Shown in pieces: positions 20,068-28,974 of a stretch of DNA of 64,000 nucleotides. The DNA lies in NCBI GenBank assembly GCA_964035575.1, contig OZ037878.1:1364001-1428000 (forward strand). Direction: 5' to 3'. The notes under the pieces were generated by a model. The model saw only the letters and a list, made by a program, of their open reading frames with translations, was not told where the DNA came from and made no database searches. The stretch comes from Rhynchopus sp. YZ270_cl-10 (Eukaryota > Euglenozoa > Diplonemea > Diplonemida > Diplonemidae). The translations under genes and the position numbers were made by a program. Every line of letters begins with the position of its first letter. Positions within the stretch are counted from its first letter, which is position 1.

Positions 20068-20885
20068 CTTTTCTTTTTGAATGTTCACGATTTTGCAGGT
20101 TTCTGAGATTTTGAGGCAAATGAAAACCAAAAAATATTTCCTCCACTTGATCTCAGTTCTGTTTCGTTGGCAAGTTGAGAGTGGAATTTGGGTGAAAATA
20201 TGTGTTTTCCGAACCAACACAGGACTCCCACCGACCGGTGTAGGTTTTGCGTTCAACCAGGTGTGAACTGCTTCCACTCGCGAAAAGTGCCAGACCCTTT
20301 TGCTGGGGATAGCACGTTTCAGCCCCACAACTTATCTCCTTTCTGGGCATGTCCAGTGTGCTCAGCTGCCGCTTCTTGGCGACTCACCAGTACAGAGTGG
20401 TGGAATCCAGCACAGAATGGAATGGCTGGGAAATCCTTAGCAATCCATAATTCAGATGGAAAAACTCCTGACCCGGCTATTGAATTTTCGGATCATTTTC
20501 TCAGTCACAATGCAAGCACAGAATGGAAACCAAAACCAAGCACAGAATGGAACACGGCTATAAGACTCCAGCCATTCCATTCTGTGCTGGTTTTTCGTTT
20601 CCATTCTGTGCTTGCATTGTGACTGAGAAAATGATCTGAAAATTCAATACCCGGGTCAGGAGTTTTTTTTTCCACTCCTAACAAATCCTTACAGTAAGCC
20701 TATAAGTCTCCAGCCATTCCATTCTGTGCTGGTTTTTGGAGCCCATTCTGTGAGCACTCGCTCGGGCCTGTACTGGAGTATAGCGGCCAGGCCATCTCCC
20801 TTCTGCGTTCCTGCCTGTCACATCCAGTGCTCAGTTGCTGCTTCTTCAGCACAACCGCATCACATCACATCACCAAAAAATAGAA
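20068..20885. other. spacer with a long foldback repeat, copy A
   Basis: No gene seen. The middle is a foldback listed separately; the rest is unique AT-rich spacer. Confidence 0.6.
20390..20760. repeat. foldback (inverted-repeat) element, copy A
   Basis: Left arm from 20460 (ACTCCTGACCCGG, TCAGTCACAATGCAAGCACAG) is repeated inverted from 20577 to about 20668, and weaker pairing extends to AGCACAGAATGGAATGGCTGG near 20410 and its complement near 20715. The centre holds AACACGGCTATAAGACTCC. No open frame and no clear target-site duplication; it may be a MITE-like element. Confidence 0.75.
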
Positions 20886-20957
20886 AGGCAACTGGGGGGA
20901 TCGAACCCCCGACCCTTGGTTTACAAGACCAATGCTCTGCCACTGAGCTAAATCGCC
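20886..20957 (-). tRNA. tRNA-Thr(TGT), copy A
   Basis: Acceptor GGCGATT/AGTTGCC, anticodon arm TTGGT-CTTGTAA-ACCAA. The only threonine tRNA here with normal U33. Confidence 0.95.
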
Positions 20958-21039
20958 GCTGATTAAGATGCTTTTGCTGTTTCTCCTGCGAAGAAGTTTT
21001 TCAAGACAACACAGAAAGGAAAGTGTGTAAAAAAAGAAA

Positions 21040-21110
21040 TGACCCTAGACGGAATCGAACCGCCGTTGATGGATTTGGAATCCATAGTGCTACCGCTACA
21101 CCATAGGGCC
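21040..21110 (-). tRNA. tRNA-Trp(CCA), copy A
   Basis: Acceptor GGCCCTA/TAGGGTC, anticodon arm ATGGA-TTCCAAA-TCCAT. Confidence 0.95.
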
Positions 21111-21195
21111 CATGATTTAGGGCTTCAATGCGTTTAGCATGAAGGTGGAAATTTTGCTGAAAATCCCACACAAAGGAAAAAGACACACAAAAAAG

Positions 21196-21268
21196 TGCGA
21201 GGTGCCAGGATCGAACTGACGACCTTAGGATTATGGGACCTACGCGCTCCCGACTGCGCCAACCTCGC
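21196..21268 (-). tRNA. elongator tRNA-Met(CAT), copy A, C33
   Basis: Acceptor GCGAGGT/ACCTCGC, anticodon loop CCCATAA (C33), ordinary T-loop TTCGATC, so elongator type. The initiator at 28446 has U33, the reverse of the animal pattern. Confidence 0.92.
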
Positions 21269-21392
21269 CTTGATATTATCGTATCATTAAGAAATACATG
21301 GGGTGCAAATTTCTACAGGTTTGTGTGGCAAAAAAATTTTTTTGAGCCAAAAAATTTTATGGGCTTCTGTGAAAACAATGACAGTTGTAGAA

Positions 21393-21476
21393 CCTCTCGT
21401 AGCTCAATTGGTAGAGCGCTCGACTGTAGAATACTCGGTTATCGAGCGGTCGCTGGTTCGATTCCGGCCGAGAGGA
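21393..21476 (+). tRNA. tRNA-Tyr(GTA) with 11-nt intron, copy A
   Basis: Acceptor CCTCTCG/CGAGAGG. Between anticodon stems CTCGA and TCGAG lie 18 nt, leaving an 11-nt intron after the CTGTAGA loop, the place and size known for trypanosome tRNA-Tyr. Confidence 0.94.
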
Positions 21477-21553
21477 TTTTTTTCATTTTCGTGTTCCAGG
21501 TTATATTCTTCAAACAGATGACTGCCTAAAAACAAAGAACGGTGAGAATTACA

Positions 21554-21635
21554 GCAGTCGTATCCAAGTGGTTACGGAGGTGGACTAGAAATCCATTGGG
21601 CTCTGCCCGCGCAGGTTCAAGTCCTGCCGACTGCG
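21554..21635 (+). tRNA. tRNA-Ser(AGA), copy A
   Basis: 82 nt with long variable arm; anticodon arm TGGA-CTAGAAA-TCCA; acceptor GCAGTCG/CGACTGC. Confidence 0.95.
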
Positions 21636-21733
21636 ATTCATTTTTTGTTCACAAATTTTCGTGCATTTTCGTCGTTTCTGTGCTCATTTTAGACCATTTT
21701 GATGCGCGAAAATAAATCAGAGTGAAGATTGTA

Positions 21734-21805
21734 TCCTCGGTAGTATAGAGGTCAGTATTTCCGCCTGTCACGCGGAAGACCCGGGTTCAATTCCCGGCCG
21801 GGGAA
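21734..21805 (+). tRNA. tRNA-Asp(GTC) 1, copy A
   Basis: Acceptor TCCTCGG/CCGGGGA, anticodon arm TCCGC-CTGTCAC-GCGGA. Second gene at 27947. Confidence 0.96.
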
Positions 21806-21867
21806 TTCTTTTTTGTACAGGGCTCCCACTCATTGTTTCGTTTCTTTTCTGATGAAAATCAAATCAG

Positions 21868-21940
21868 GCCCCGTTGGCGCAATGGATAGCGCGTTGGACT
21901 TCGAATCCAAAGGTTGCGGGTTCGAGTCCCGCACGGGGTT
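21868..21940 (+). tRNA. tRNA-Arg(TCG), copy A
   Basis: Acceptor GCCCCGT/ACGGGGT, anticodon arm TTGGA-CTTCGAA-TCCAA. Confidence 0.96.
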
Positions 21941-22210
21941 AACTTTTTGAACATTGTTTTTTTGAACTTTTTTGAAAACACAAAAAAGTGAGGTTGGTGT
22001 CAAGTGAAATCACAGTGGAACAACAGATACAAATTTGGGTCCAGTGGGAAGGGGTCTCCCAGGAATTTTGGATTTTTTGGCAGTCAACCCATCCAGAAGA
22101 ACCTTAAAAAATCTTGGGAAAAACTTGAAAACTGGAAATTCTTTGAAAAGCTGACATTTCAGAATTTTTTTCTGAACATGAAAATTTTACTTCCTCCTAA
22201 AAAAAAGAAC

Positions 22211-22282
22211 TGCACTTACCGGGAGTCGAACCCGGGCCGCTCGCTTGGAAGGCGAGAATACTAACCGTTATACCATAAGTGC
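22211..22282 (-). tRNA. tRNA-Gly(TCC), copy A
   Basis: Acceptor GCACTTA/TAAGTGC, anticodon arm CTCGC-CTTCCAA-GCGAG. Confidence 0.96.
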
Positions 22283-22371
22283 TGTTACTTTCATGCAAAG
22301 TGTTTTCTTTGTGGGGGGCAATTTCAAAATAAAAAAAATTTGAAATTGTTCAAATTGCCCAAAAAAAGAAG

Positions 22372-22443
22372 CAACCGTGGCAGGACTCGAACCTGCAACC
22401 GCCTGATCCGTGGTCAGGCGCTCTTCCATTGAGCCACACGGTC
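22372..22443 (-). tRNA. tRNA-Arg(ACG), copy A, C33
   Basis: Acceptor GACCGTG/CACGGTT, anticodon arm CCTGA-CCACGGA-TCAGG; C33 where other eukaryotes have CTACGGA. Confidence 0.93.
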
Positions 22444-22530
22444 CATGTCTTTAGGCAATAGTATTTTTTATGTGGCCTGCATATTTTTGGAGTTGGAAAA
22501 AATGAAAATGGTTGATTGCACAGCTAAAAA

Positions 22531-22602
22531 AGCGGTTACCGAGAATTGAACTCGGGTCTCCCGTGCCACAAACGGGTGTTCTAACCACTAAACCATAACC
22601 GC
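22531..22602 (-). tRNA. tRNA-His(GTG), copy A
   Basis: Acceptor GCGGTTA/TAACCGC, anticodon arm CCCGT-TTGTGGC-ACGGG. Confidence 0.95.
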
Positions 22603-22718
22603 TTGAATATTCCCACTTATTGGGATCTCAGAAAGGGTTTTATTTCCTGGGATATTGTGAAATATTTTTCAAACATGCAACGAGCGGCAACTCGAGCACA
22701 ATTTCGACTAATATCGTA

Positions 22719-22789
22719 GCGTAATTGGTCTAGTGGTAGAATGGCCCCCCGCCACGGGGTCGGCCCGGGTTCGATTCCCGGATTACGCA
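22719..22789 (+). tRNA. tRNA-Gly(GCC), copy A, C33
   Basis: Acceptor GCGTAAT/ATTACGC, anticodon arm GCCCC-CCGCCAC-GGGGT; the loop normally reads CTGCCAC. Confidence 0.93.
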
Positions 22790-23139
22790 CTCTCTTTTTG
22801 CGTTTGGCAAAAGCAAAACAATATGTTTCGGACAGTTTCAGGTCGGTCACAAACTCGTTCAAAACGAAAAAGTGGAAATGATATGTACTCTTTCTTGCGT
22901 AAGGATTATTAGTAGAGAAAAAAATTTCTTGTCTGATGATACGGGTTTTTGCTCGACATAGTTTGCGAGTAAGTCAGTTCGGTCACAACTTCCATCACAA
23001 TTGCAAAAAAAATTGGGACTACAACATGTTCATAAACCCAACCTGACTTACATGTTTATTTCTTCACAAAATTCCCAGTAAATAAACATGCACATCAGTA
23101 TGGCCGGTGCGCTGGTCAGAGACATCACGTTTGCGGGCC

Positions 23140-23275
23140 AACCCCTCTGTGCGCCCGATTAGGAACCCCCCTGTGCGCCCGATTAGCTTACCCCCCTGTG
23201 CGCCCGATTAGGGACCCCCCTGTGCGCCCGGTTAGCTTTACCCCCCTGTGCGCCCGATTAGGAACCACTCTGTGC
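23140..23275. repeat. CTGTGCGCCC minisatellite, copy A
   Basis: Five to six imperfect units of about 22-24 bp, core CCCCCCTGTGCGCCCGATTAG. The reverse complement core GGGCGCACAG recurs at 26888-26990. Confidence 0.9.
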
Positions 23276-23381
23276 ACCTACCTAGTCACTGTGACCAGGT
23301 GCCCCTACTAATATGCCTTACCAATATGGCCTGGGCTGTGGTATGTCGGGTGTACTACATGCTGGGACCTAAAGAGGAACC

Positions 23382-23440
23382 ACATGCTGGAACACGGCTT
23401 TAAGCCCCCACCCATTTCAGCTGTGGTTCCTACTGTGCCC
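23382..23440. repeat. small hairpin element, copy A
   Basis: Arms AGGAACCACA/TGTGGTTCCT around an inner AACACGGCTTTAAGCCCCCACCC, the same centre as the foldback at 20520-20590. Confidence 0.7.
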
Positions 23441-23760
23441 AGTCACTGTGACCAGGTTCCTGGTCAGATCTGACCAGGTACCCTTACTAATATGCCTGAC
23501 CAATATGGCCAGGGGTGGTATGTCGGGTGCACAAGGGAGTTTCACGATGGGTTATCTTATGCACAGGTACAGTGGATGTAGAAAACCCACAAACCCATTG
23601 TGTGTGGGTTTTCTGGCATAGGACTGTATGGAAAGTGCACGGGTCCACCACAGTACAACCAGTCATGCACCAAGGGACACTGGCTGTTTTATCACTTTTT
23701 GAACTTTTTTAGACACTGCCAAACCTTCTCCATAATCTGAGATCTTGGGAAACAAGATAA

Positions 23761-23832
23761 GCTCGCGTGGCGCAATGGAAGCGCGTCGGTTCCCGACGCC
23801 GGAGGTTGCGGGTTCGATCCCCGCCGCGAGTA
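23761..23832 (+). tRNA. tRNA-Arg(CCG), copy A, C33
   Basis: Acceptor GCTCGCG/CGCGAGT, D-arm GCGC/GCGC, anticodon arm TCGGT-TCCCGAC-GCCGG with wobbles at both ends and C33. Confidence 0.9.
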
Positions 23833-23969
23833 CTTTTTATTCATTCCAAAATATTTTTAGATTTCCTTCTTCTCAGAGATTTCTTGTCACAAAACTTTGC
23901 CAAATTGAAAATTCAGAAATGCGAAAATATCAAAAAACAGCTCCGAAATTTGAAAGCAATCAAAAAGGA

Positions 23970-24041
23970 TTCCCCCTCCGGGGTTTGAACCCGGGTCGCC
24001 TGGGTGAAAGCCAGGTATACTAACCACTGTACTAAAGGGGA
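23970..24041 (-). tRNA. tRNA-Glu(TTC), copy A
   Basis: Acceptor TCCCCTT/AGGGGGA, anticodon arm CCTGG-CTTTCAC-CCAGG. Confidence 0.95.
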
Positions 24042-24139
24042 GGTGATACTTAGGCACAATCCAAAAAGGGTACTTTTGTGCAAGCTACACGGAGTTTCAA
24101 ACGAAAAAAAAAATTAAAAATGAAAATCCAAAAAGACAA

Positions 24140-24211
24140 GGGCTCGGCGGGGAATTGAACCCCGGACCTCTCGCACCCTAAGCGAGAATCATGCCACTAG
24201 ACCACCGAGCC
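24140..24211 (-). tRNA. tRNA-Pro(AGG), copy A
   Basis: Acceptor GGCTCGG/CCGAGCC, anticodon arm CTCGC-TTAGGGT-GCGAG. Confidence 0.96.
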
Positions 24212-24325
24212 ACGAATTCTCTCGCATTCTCTTCGTAACGCGGCCATATGTTTCCATCATTCCTTGTGTGTGTTTTCGTTTTGAATAAGGTCCCCATGTA
24301 AATGCTGTCTTCGCTAACAATCAGA

Positions 24326-24398
24326 TCCTCCTTGGCGCAGTCGGTAGCGCGTCAGGCTGTTAACCTGCAGGTCGTTGGTTCGAACCCAACAGGAGGAG
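24326..24398 (+). tRNA. tRNA-Asn(GTT) 2, copy A
   Basis: Same sequence as the gene at 18923, in a different flank. Confidence 0.95.
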
Positions 24399-24654
24399 AT
24401 TTTTCATTTTTTTGAGTTTTTGACTCTATTTTTTAATTTTGAGCTAAAAATCCACATTGTGTGTCATCTTGATGTTGGAACTATTTTTCAGGATTTCCAA
24501 GGTTGTCCCACCAAAAAAACCAAACATCTTTGGATGCTGACATAACTTGAAGATTCTTGACCTGAAGATAAAACAGATTTTGTCAGGTTTTTTTTTTGAG
24601 TTTGAAAAAGTTCAGAACAGAATGAAAAAAGGGATCGATGCAGTGTATAAAAAA

Positions 24655-24736
24655 CGCGAACGGCAAGGTTCGAACTTGCGCATGCAGAGCACACTCGCTT
24701 AGCAGGCGAGCCCCGTAACCACTTGGGTACGTCCGC
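24655..24736 (-). tRNA. tRNA-Ser(GCT), copy A
   Basis: Long variable arm; acceptor GCGGACG/CGTTCGC, anticodon arm CTCGC-CTGCTAA-GCGAG. Confidence 0.95.
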
Positions 24737-24955
24737 TTAATTACCTGTCAGTACTTAGGACGAAGCTTGTACTTTGTTTAACGACACGTTAGTGATCACT
24801 TGCGTGGTCACCAAAAATCATCGCAATTGTGACCACCAAAAAAAATTTTTGGGCACGATTTCGCACGATGGCGGGCTCATTGCACGACGGCCGACACACC
24901 ATGTTTTCTCACAAATAAAAAAAATCCAGAAAAATTCAGGTATCAATACAAAAAG

Positions 24956-25028
24956 CACCTCCCGCGGGGCTCGAACCCGCGACCACAAGGTTAAGGGCCT
25001 TGCGCTCTACCGACTGAGCTAGGGAGGC
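24956..25028 (-). tRNA. tRNA-Lys(CTT) 2, copy A, C33
   Basis: Same sequence as the plus-strand gene at 19995, including loop CCCTTAA. Confidence 0.94.
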
Positions 25029-25130
25029 TCATATTAACTTAAATCAAAGAATCATTGTGGGGTACTTGTGTGCACCTGCAACCACCAAATTTTCCATCGT
25101 TGTTGTGTGAACAAAAGGATCCGGATTATC

Positions 25131-25202
25131 TCTCCTATGGTGTAGTGGTTAGCACCCTGGACTTTGAATCCAGTAGCCGCGGTTCAAACCCGCGTGGGAG
25201 AA
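25131..25202 (+). tRNA. tRNA-Gln(TTG), copy A
   Basis: Acceptor TCTCCTA/TGGGAGA, anticodon arm CTGGA-CTTTGAA-TCCAG. Confidence 0.95.
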
Positions 25203-25317
25203 CTTTTCTTTTTCCAAGTGTTTTCAATATTTTTTGGAGCTTTGTCACACACATCTTCAATCTTTGCATTTGATGACAAAAACATAAATCACAGAAATCA
25301 AACGAAAAGGTAAAGAA

Positions 25318-25399
25318 CGCTGACGGCAGGGTTCGAACCTGCGCGGGCAGAGCCCAGTGGATTTCAAGTCCACCTCCGTAACCACTTGGATACGTCAGC
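25318..25399 (-). tRNA. tRNA-Ser(TGA), copy A
   Basis: Long variable arm; acceptor GCTGACG/CGTCAGC, anticodon arm TGGA-CTTGAAA-TCCA. Confidence 0.95.
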
Positions 25400-25476
25400 A
25401 TAGTTGAGGAAGTACAACGCCCCAGATCCTGAAAATGAGCACAAAAAAGAGAATCCAATCAATCCAAAAAAGTAGG

Positions 25477-25548
25477 CACCCGCCGTGGGGATCGAACCCA
25501 CGACCATTGGATTAAAAGTCCAACGCTCTACCGCTGAGCTAGGCGGGC
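25477..25548 (-). tRNA. tRNA-Lys(TTT), copy A
   Basis: Acceptor GCCCGCC/GGCGGGT, anticodon arm TTGGA-CTTTTAA-TCCAA with normal U33. Confidence 0.96.
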
Positions 25549-25663
25549 ATTCGTTTTAAAGGAAAGAGTCAATTTCAAGGCTTGTTCAGTTCTTGAAAAA
25601 AAACTGACAAAAAAGACGAACAGAACGTGCCCCAAGTACCTCTCCTTGAGGGACATTTATCAG

Positions 25664-25735
25664 GGGCGTTTAGCTCAGTGGTAGAGCGCCCGTTCTGCAT
25701 ACGGGAGGCCGAGGGTTCGAACCCCTCAATGTCCA
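25664..25735 (+). tRNA. tRNA-Ala(TGC), copy A, C33
   Basis: Acceptor GGGCGTT/AATGTCC, anticodon arm CCCGT-TCTGCAT-ACGGG (C33). Confidence 0.93.
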
Positions 25736-25829
25736 TTTTTTTGCCATATTTTGTTGATTATTTTTTGGTTGGGACAGTTAACACACAAAAATATGAACTG
25801 ACACCATTGCGTCGTACCTGTGATTTTGA

Positions 25830-26420
25830 GGGTCTTTTAGCGATGAGGATGTGTGTGATGGTCCGATTGGCGAGTCTGACCTCATAATGCGTTCAGGAAC
25901 ATCCGAATAACCCATTTTCCCAACGTTTTCACATTTTTGAGCATTTTGCTCTTGCGCAATAGTGGTACAATGGGCATTTTAGTGGGTCATTTTAACCAAC
26001 TCTATCAGGACACTTCTGATGCTCCAATTGGCGATTCTGACCTCATAATGGCTTCATGAGCAGCCGAATAACCCGTTTTCCCAACGTTTTCACATTTTTG
26101 AACATTTTGCCATTCGTGGAATGGTGGCATAAAAGTGATTTTAGTGGGTCATTTTCGCCAACTCGATCAGGGCACTTCTGGTGCTCCAATTTGCGATTCT
26201 GACCTCATAATGCATTCAGGAGAGCTCAAAAAACCCATTTTCCCAACGTTTTCGCCTTTTTTGACCATTTTTGCCATTGTGGAATGGCAGTACAATAGGC
26301 AGTTTACTGTGTCATTTTCATCAACTCGATCAGGGTACTTCTGATGCTCTAATCACATCGTTCAACCTCATAATGGATTCAAGAGCACCCAAATAACCCA
26401 TTTTCGCAAGGTTTTCGCAT
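25830..26420 (+). repeat. Sat-165 array, copy A block 1
   Basis: About four units with period ~162 bp, each with CTGACCTCATAATG, TTCAGGAGCA-like and CCCATTTTCCCAACGTTTTC blocks and a GATCAGGGCACTTCTGATGCT segment. Confidence 0.85.
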
Positions 26421-26544
26421 TTTTGACCATTTTGCTATTGTGGAACATCGGTAAGATGATGTCATGCAAAAATGTACAGTTTTGTGCACAATAGAAAAAA
26501 ATAGTGCGTACCCCAGGTTGGCGATTCCTTTCGTCATTATTGTC

Positions 26545-26617
26545 GGTCGTGTAGCTCAGTCGGTAGAGCATTGGTCTAATAAGCCAACGGTCCCAGGTTC
26601 GAGCCCTGTCACGACCA
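26545..26617 (+). tRNA. tRNA-Ile(AAT), copy A
   Basis: Acceptor GGTCGTG/CACGACC, anticodon arm TTGGT-CTAATAA-GCCAA. Confidence 0.95.
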
Positions 26618-26695
26618 ATACTTTTTCTACTACTTTGGCTTTGGCCTGTTCAAAAAATGTTGGCCGTGTAAAAAATATACATACCCTAAAACAAG

Positions 26696-26702
26696 GCCTC
26701 TT

Positions 26703-26751
<49 letters not shown>

Positions 26752-26768
26752 AATCCCAGGTGGAGGCA
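26696..26768 (+). tRNA. tRNA-Phe(GAA), copy A
   Basis: Acceptor GCCTCTT/TGGAGGC with a T-T mismatch at its base, anticodon arm TCAGA-CTGAAGA-TCTGA. Confidence 0.94.
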
Positions 26769-27388
26769 CTTCTCTTTTTTCCCCTCAACTCTAATAACAA
26801 TTTTCAATGGTGCACTGTGCTACTACATCGAAAAAGTGCGCTGTGCTACTACATCCCAATTTTTTGGACGAAAATTTTTTGGTACGTCGGGCGCACAGCG
26901 CAGACCCCGATATGGGCGCACAGAACACCCCCCCATTGTGGGCGCACAGAACAGGCCCTCCGTTGTGGGCGCACAGCTCACTGTGTGTTGTGCAAGTTTC
27001 AGCATATGGCTTCTGGCAACAAAAACTTAAAAAAAATTTTGGCCGAAAATTATTTTTTGGCCTGCAATCAGGTTGAGCTGAGATGCTACATAAGTCAGTC
27101 TGTTTCATGTTCCCACTGATCAAAGTTCGTTCGAGATGGAAAGGACTGAAAAGGAAGCACATGTGGAAATGTTAAGGAATTCCCACCCATTTCCGCATGT
27201 GCTTCCGGCAACAAAAAACTGATCGCTCCAGGATTTGATTTTGGTACCATTTTTCACCAAATCCAAAAAAATTGGCAGAGTAGCACAGCCGCAAACGTTA
27301 GCATTATGACACGTGTTTGCGGATGTGCTCTCACCCCCAAAAAAAATGGGCAATACAAGGCCAAAAAACAAACGCACAAAAAGAAGTG
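26769..27388. other. tRNA-free spacer with GGGCGCACAG repeats, copy A
   Basis: 620 bp without a gene. GGGCGCACAG recurs four times at 26888-26990, after a duplicated GCTACTACATC segment. A hairpin element lies at 27147-27210. Confidence 0.7.
27147..27210. repeat. small hairpin element with 19-bp arms, copy A
   Basis: GGAAGCACATGTGGAAATG pairs with CATTTCCGCATGTGCTTCC across TTAAGGAATTCCCACC. The TTAAG...CCCACCCATTTC centre matches the element at 23382. Confidence 0.8.
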
Positions 27389-27462
27389 TACACCTATCCG
27401 GGTTTGAACCGGAGACCTCCTCGGTGTTAACGAGGCGTCATAACCAACTAGACCATAGGTGC
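27389..27462 (-). tRNA. tRNA-Val(AAC), copy A
   Basis: Acceptor GCACCTA/TAGGTGT, anticodon arm CCTCG-TTAACAC-CGAGG. Confidence 0.95.
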
Positions 27463-27582
27463 TGACATTTATATGGTTCATAGAAACGAGATGGTGTGTG
27501 CATTCACCGCCCAAAACCGAAAACTGTGTCAAAATAAAAAAAAATTTGGACAGAAGAAAATGGGAATATGGGTACAAAACGA

Positions 27583-27654
27583 AGGCTTAGTGGTCTAGTG
27601 GCATGATTCTCGCTTTGGGTGCGAGAGGTCCAGGGTTCGATTCCCTGCTGAGCC
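27583..27654 (+). tRNA. tRNA-Pro(TGG), copy A
   Basis: Acceptor GGCTTAG/CTGAGCC, anticodon arm CTCGC-TTTGGGT-GCGAG. Confidence 0.96.
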
Positions 27655-27762
27655 CCTCTTTTTTTCAAGTTTTTGTGTCACAGATTTTTTGTCAGAAAAA
27701 TAAATTGTGAAAAAAACTGATCCCTTGAAAAATTGATTCTGGACAACAGAAGGAAAAAAGTG

Positions 27763-27844
27763 TGACAGGAGTGGGGTTTGAACCCACGCCTCCGAAGAGA
27801 AAGGAACTTGAGTCCTCCGCCTTAGACCTCTCGGCCATCCTGCC
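27763..27844 (-). tRNA. tRNA-Leu(CAA), copy A
   Basis: Long variable arm; acceptor GGCAGGA/TCCTGTC, anticodon arm AGGA-CTCAAGT-TCCT. Confidence 0.94.
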
Positions 27845-27946
27845 TTGCCAACAGATTTATATTAGAAATGAAATGAGAACGATGAGAAAGGACAACCAAA
27901 ACGGAGCAAAAGGAAAAACAGAAGAAAACACAACACATAAAAAGAA

Positions 27947-28018
27947 TTCCCCGGCCGGGAATTGAACCCGGGTCTTCCGCGTGACAGGCGGAAATACTGA
28001 CCTCTATACTACCGAGGA
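27947..28018 (-). tRNA. tRNA-Asp(GTC) 2, copy A
   Basis: Same anticodon arm and acceptor as the gene at 21734, on the other strand. Confidence 0.96.
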
Positions 28019-28106
28019 TACAATGAAGCCTGTTTTTAAAAAGAATGCGTCCAGAGAAAGTCTTCAATCGCACCGGATCTGAAAAATAAAAAACAAAGAA
28101 AAGAAT

Positions 28107-28179
28107 TACCCCATGTGGGACTCGAACCCACAACCTTTGGATTAGAAGTCCAACGCGCTATCCATTGCGCCAATGGGGC
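28107..28179 (-). tRNA. tRNA-Arg(TCT), copy A
   Basis: Acceptor GCCCCAT/ATGGGGT, anticodon arm TTGGA-CTTCTAA-TCCAA. Confidence 0.96.
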
Positions 28180-28271
28180 TTGTTTCATATTCTTTTCTCG
28201 TTTTAAGGAAGTGTCCCTTCATGGTCAACAACACCTGTAAAAAATTGTGAAGGAAATTCAAAAATGAAAAG

Positions 28272-28344
28272 TACAACTAGCTGGGATTGAACCAGCGATC
28301 TTCCGCGTGTAAGGCGGACGTCCTAACCACTAGACGATAGCTGC
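28272..28344 (-). tRNA. tRNA-Val(TAC), copy A
   Basis: Acceptor GCAGCTA/TAGTTGT, anticodon arm TCCGC-CTTACAC-GCGGA. Confidence 0.95.
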
Positions 28345-28445
28345 CCAAACTTAGTGAGATGTTGGCAAGGGTCTGACCAACTTTTTTTTGGTGTTCAAAA
28401 AATTTTTTTCAAGTCAAAAAAATGGGTTCACTGAAAAAGGTTTTC

Positions 28446-28518
28446 TAGCAGAGATAGGTTTCGATCCTATGACCTGTGGGTTATGAGCCCACCGCGCTGA
28501 CCACTGCGCCACTCTGCT
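28446..28518 (-). tRNA. initiator tRNA-Met(CAT), copy A
   Basis: Acceptor AGCAGAG/CTCTGCT, GGG/CCC pairs flanking loop CTCATAA, and the initiator T-loop ATCGAAA. Position 33 is U. Confidence 0.96.
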
Positions 28519-28568
28519 TCTAATTACTTCCAACGATGTTTTCTACATGCCCAGCTTAAAAAAGGCTA

Positions 28569-28639
28569 TGCGACCGCCGGGAATCGAACCCGGGTCGAAC
28601 CCTTGGGAGGGGTCCATCATGCCACTAGACCACGGTCGC
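28569..28639 (-). tRNA. tRNA-Gly(CCC), copy A
   Basis: Acceptor GCGACCG/CGGTCGC, anticodon arm ACCC-CTCCCAA-GGGT. Confidence 0.94.
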
Positions 28640-28665
28640 CTTATCAAGGGATAAAAGGGCTCGAC

Positions 28666-28738
28666 GCTCTCGTGGCCTAGTGGTTAAGGCACAGGTCTTA
28701 TGAGCCTGGGATCGCGGGTTCAAACCCCGCCGGGAGCA
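28666..28738 (+). tRNA. tRNA-Ile(TAT), copy A
   Basis: Acceptor GCTCTCG/CGGGAGC, anticodon arm CAGGT-CTTATGA-GCCTG. Confidence 0.95.
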
Positions 28739-28818
28739 AAGCCTTTTTTTGTTCAGTGAATCATGTTCATTCCTCCTGCTCGTTTCATGACTCCTCCAGA
28801 AGTTGCAAAGGAACAGTA

Positions 28819-28900
28819 GCGGACGTATCCAAGTGGTTACGGAGGTGCACTCGAAATGCATTGGGCTCTGCCCGCGCAGGTTCAAATCCTGCCGTCCGCG
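28819..28900 (+). tRNA. tRNA-Ser(CGA), copy A
   Basis: Long variable arm; acceptor GCGGACG/CGTCCGC, anticodon arm TGCA-CTCGAAA-TGCA. Confidence 0.95.
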
Positions 28901-28974
28901 TTATTGTCTTTTTGCTGTGTAGGGGGAACCCTGTACATTCCATACATCTCAAATAGCCCAAATAAATTTTCACT

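Larger units (their letters stand above)
22790..23760. other. tRNA-free spacer with minisatellite and repeats, copy A
   Basis: 970 bp without a gene. It contains a CTGTGCGCCCGATTAG minisatellite, a direct repeat pair (CAGTCACTGTGACCAGG...CCAATATGGCC at 23277-23330 and 23439-23512), a small hairpin element and a GAAAACCCACA/TGTGTGGGTTTTC hairpin near 23580-23612. Confidence 0.7.

Noticed and set aside
25651-25735. GGACATT upstream of tRNA-Ala(TGC), perfectly complementary to its 3' acceptor strand, suggesting a split or intron-bearing acceptor
   Set aside because: With the correct register the gene has its own paired acceptor GGGCGTT/AATGTCC; the upstream match is probably chance.
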